From NCBI RefSeq assembly GCF_000717915.1, contig NZ_JOCX01000008.1:62001-126000 (forward strand): DNA of 64,000 nucleotides, given 5' to 3'. The translations under genes and the position numbers were made by a program. Of the stretch, positions 62,214 to 64,000 are shown piece after piece (within the stretch, counting starts at the first letter, position 1; every line of letters starts with the position of its first letter). The DNA is from Streptomyces sp. NRRL S-244. GTDB taxonomy: Bacteria; Actinomycetota; Actinomycetes; Streptomycetales; Streptomycetaceae. A model generated the notes under the pieces. That model saw only the letters and a list, made by a program, of their open reading frames with translations, was not told the DNA's origin and did no database searches.

Positions 62214-63415
62214 TTCAAGAAGTCCGGGACATCCAGTTCCTCGGCCGGGCTGTCCTGGTACGGCCGGGCCGTCGGGACCTGCGGCGCGGGGGCCGCGGTC
62301 TCGATCGGAGCCGCCTCGACCGGGGTCGGGGGCTCTTCGCGCGGGGTGACCGTGCCCAGTCCGCCGAAGGCCGGGCGCACCGGCTCGGCCGCGCGGACCG
62401 GCGCCGGGGCCGGCTCCTCGCGCTTGGTGGACGCAGCGCCGATGACGTTGTCCCGGCGGGCCGGGGGCTGTCCGCCGTCGAAGCCGGCGGCGATGACCGT
62501 GACCCGTACCTCGTCGCCGAGCGCGTCGTCGATGACGGCGCCGAAGATGATGTTCGCCTCGGGGTGCGCGGCCTCGCTCACCAGCTGCGCGGCCTCGTTG
62601 ATCTCGAAGAGGCCGAGGTCCGAGCCACCGGAGATGGAGAGGAGGACACCCCTCGCCCCGTCGATGGACGCCTCGAGCAGCGGCGAGGAGATCGCCATCT
62701 CGGCGGCGGCCACCGCGCGGTCGTCGCCGCGGGCCGAGCCGATGCCCATGAGGGCCGAGCCGGCCTCGGACATGACGGACTTGACGTCCGCGAAGTCGAG
62801 GTTGATCAGACCCGGGGTGGTGATGAGGTCGGTGATGCCCTGGACGCCCGAGAGCAGGACCTGGTCGGCCGACTTGAAGGCGTCCAGGACCGAGACCTGG
62901 CGGTCCGAGATGGACAGCAGCCGGTCGTTCGGGATGACGATGAGGGTGTCGACCTCTTCGCGGAGCTCGGCGATGCCGTCCTCCGCCTGGTTCGCGCGGC
63001 GCCGGCCCTCGAAGGTGAACGGCCGGGTGACCACACCGATCGTCAGGGCGCCGAGCGAGCGCGCGATGTTGGCGACGACGGGCGCGCCGCCGGTGCCGGT
63101 GCCGCCGCCCTCGCCGGCGGTGACGAAGACCATGTCGGCCCCCTTGAGGACCTCCTCGATCTCCTCGCGGTGGTCCTCTGCCGCCTTGCGACCGACTGCC
63201 GGGTTGGCGCCGGCGCCGAGGCCCCGGGTGAGTTCACGGCCGACGTCGAGCTTGACGTCGGCGTCGCTCATCAACAGCGCCTGGGCGTCCGTGTTGATGG
63301 CGATGAACTCGACGCCCTTGAGACCGACCTCGATCATTCGGTTGATGGCATTGACACCACCGCCGCCGACACCGATGACCTTGATGACTGCGAGGTAGTT
63401 CTGCGGTGCTGCCAC
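62210..63415 (-). CDS. ftsZ: Cell division GTPase FtsZ
   Basis: The bacterial tubulin that forms Z-rings and sporulation ladders. The 401-aa protein has [19 protein letters not shown], the tubulin signature [23 protein letters not shown] and [11 protein letters not shown] with the T7 loop. The C-terminal linker is Pro/Ala/Glu-rich, and the last residues DVPDFLK are the partner-binding peptide. The GTG at 63415 follows GAGAGG. The 280-bp upstream region contains at least two promoter-like sequences and several inverted repeats. Confidence 0.98.
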   Translation of the reverse strand: MAAPQNYLAVIKVIGVGGGGVNAINRMIEVGLKGVEFIAINTDAQALLMSDADVKLDVGRELTRGLGAGANPAVGRKAAEDHREEIEEVLKGADMVFVTAGEGGGTGTGGAPVVANIARSLGALTIGVVTRPFTFEGRRRANQAEDGIAELREEVDTLIVIPNDRLLSISDRQVSVLDAFKSADQVLLSGVQGITDLITTPGLINLDFADVKSVMSEAGSALMGIGSARGDDRAVAAAEMAISSPLLEASIDGARGVLLSISGGSDLGLFEINEAAQLVSEAAHPEANIIFGAVIDDALGDEVRVTVIAAGFDGGQPPARRDNVIGAASTKREEPAPAPVRAAEPVRPAFGGLGTVTPREEPPTPVEAAPIETAAPAPQVPTARPYQDSPAEELDVPDFLK

Positions 63416-63514
63416 GTCGAAGGCCTCTCGCCTCGAGTTACGTGTCGCCGCCTCGCGGGCCTGCGTTGCGACGACTGATGCCGAAATGTGGGACGGTCCG
63501 AACGCGCCGACCCG

Positions 63515-63539
63515 AACCCTAACCCTGAAGTTTAGGGTT
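63515..63539 (-). promoter_or_regulatory. Inverted repeat in the ftsZ leader
   Basis: AACCCTAA (63515-63522) and TTAGGGTT (63532-63539) are perfect 8-bp arms about 100 bp upstream of the ftsZ start. It is strikingly AT-rich for this DNA. This could be an operator or a leader hairpin. Confidence 0.5.
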
Positions 63540-63575
63540 AAGTATGTGCCTGTTCCCTGGACTCTTCCGAACAGG

Positions 63576-63605
63576 ACACTAAGTCGACAAGTAGCGCGTG
63601 TTCAA
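63576..63605 (-). promoter_or_regulatory. ftsZ promoter with WhiA-type GACAC motif
   Basis: In the minus direction, -35 TTGAAC (63600-63605), an 18-bp spacer and -10 TAGTGT (63576-63581). The opposite strand reads GACAC at 63575-63579, the core of the WhiA recognition sequence, over the -10. A hairpin GCGTGTTC/GAACACGC (63596-63614) covers the -35. Confidence 0.55.
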
Positions 63606-63638
63606 CGAACACGCCGAACCTCCCGTTTTTCTTTTCAC

Positions 63639-63667
63639 CCTATGTGATCACCCGTATCGGTGGCCAA
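63639..63667 (-). promoter_or_regulatory. Second ftsZ promoter
   Basis: In the minus direction, -35 TTGGCC (63662-63667), a 17-bp spacer and -10 CATAGG (63639-63644). It begins just downstream of the ftsQ stop. Several ftsZ promoters are known in streptomycetes. Confidence 0.45.
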
Positions 63668-63695
63668 CCAGGGTGCGTCGCTGTTCGACCCGACG

Positions 63696-64000
63696 TCAAC
63701 TCCCGGACACGGCAGGGGCGGTGGGGACGCTCACGTCAAAGTGGTCAGCCTTGGGCGCGGCTTTCAGCAGAGCCGTCAGCGCGCGTCCCTTCGCCTCGCC
63801 CTGCTCGCCGCTGCCCCACACCACGGTCCGGCCGCGGGTCAACTCCAGTACGACCGAGTCGTACGAGCCCACCCTGACCTGCACGGTCTCCTTGGCGACC
63901 GCTTCGGGGAGGTCGCCGGCGACGCCCACGGCCTCGTGCAGCAGCCGCTCCTCGTCGAAGCGGCGGCCGCTCGGCGACTGCGCCGCGGACAATTCGAGGA
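63696..64000 (-). CDS. ftsQ: Cell division protein FtsQ (partial, N-terminus outside window)
   Basis: The last 100 codons of the gene immediately upstream of ftsZ; the frame is open past the right edge. The sequence LSAAQSPSGRRFDEERLLHEAVGVAGDLPEAVAKETVQVRVGSYDSVVLELTRGRTVVWGSGEQGEAKGRALTALLKAAP fits the extracytoplasmic C-terminal domain of FtsQ/DivIB, which links early and late divisome proteins. The identification rests on this pattern and on the ftsQ-ftsZ order. Confidence 0.85.
   Translation of the reverse strand, partial: LELSAAQSPSGRRFDEERLLHEAVGVAGDLPEAVAKETVQVRVGSYDSVVLELTRGRTVVWGSGEQGEAKGRALTALLKAAPKADHFDVSVPTAPAVSGS

Noticed and set aside
1..64000. tRNA or rRNA genes
   Set aside because: I looked for tRNA-like ends and conserved T-loop sequence and saw none; the T-box motif before ileS is the only tRNA-related element.

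Overview
The window is a stretch of a Streptomyces (or close relative) chromosome. The DNA is very GC-rich, third codon positions are almost all G or C, GTG starts are common, and the gene set is typical of the genus: a split trp cluster with trpM, a his operon using priA (hisA/trpF), phoD, dnaE, and the ileS-divIVA-yggT-sepF-yggS-pgeF-ftsZ-ftsQ end of the division and cell-wall cluster. Nearly everything is chromosomal core; one insertion sequence is present. I see no tRNA, rRNA, CRISPR array or prophage.

Layout. 1-624: end of a VIT1/CCC1-family transporter. 896-8865: a seven-gene operon of four tandem ADP-ribosylglycohydrolase-family genes, a ribokinase-family kinase, a class III CoA-transferase and an HpcH/CitE-type lyase. 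Six of its genes are joined by 4-bp overlaps. It ends at a 27-bp perfect-stem bidirectional terminator. 8941-18200 (minus): lgt, a DsbA-like thioredoxin, trpA, trpB, trpM, trpC, a DUF2752 protein, an HGxxPAAW protein, a Trp-associated membrane protein, trpE and hisI. 18294-18926: a TIGR03085 protein. 18972-24745 (minus): the his operon hisD-hisC-hisB-(55-aa membrane peptide)-hisH-priA-ridA-hisF. No trpF is present, as expected if PriA serves both pathways.

24870-32314: a large membrane protein, a LON-domain protein, a YbaK-type deacylase, a DUF2567 protein, an ABC exporter pair, a NYN-domain protein and a 55-aa basic protein. 32421-35963: dnaE. 36134-43829: a DUF2252 kinase-like protein, a membrane protein, a second DsbA-like protein, phoD, a secreted M43-type metalloprotease, a dienelactone-hydrolase-like protein and an MscS channel. 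43907-49449: a two-component system and a MurG-paralog/epimerase pair. An IS5-family element (46066-47190, 3-bp TTA duplication) has separated them inside what looks like their shared promoter. 49469-53292 (minus): Na+/H+ antiporter, GNAT, RluA-type pseudouridine synthase and lspA. 53424-54338: a TraR/DksA zinc-finger protein with an Ala/Lys-rich tail. 54656-58090: ileS under a translational T-box whose two alternative pairings can be read from the sequence. 58283-64000 (minus): divIVA, yggT, sepF, yggS, pgeF, ftsZ and the 3' part of ftsQ.

Main points of interest: (i) the ADP-ribosylglycohydrolase quartet operon, in which the second and fourth paralogs depart from the usual metal-binding motifs; (ii) the IS insertion, which leaves OmpR-type direct repeats on both flanks; (iii) the ileS T-box; (iv) small proteins inside biosynthetic operons; and (v) control sequences such as the PHO-box-like repeats before phoD and the GACAC motif over an ftsZ -10 box. 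Functional calls rest on protein motifs read by eye and on recalled family knowledge; no database search was run.
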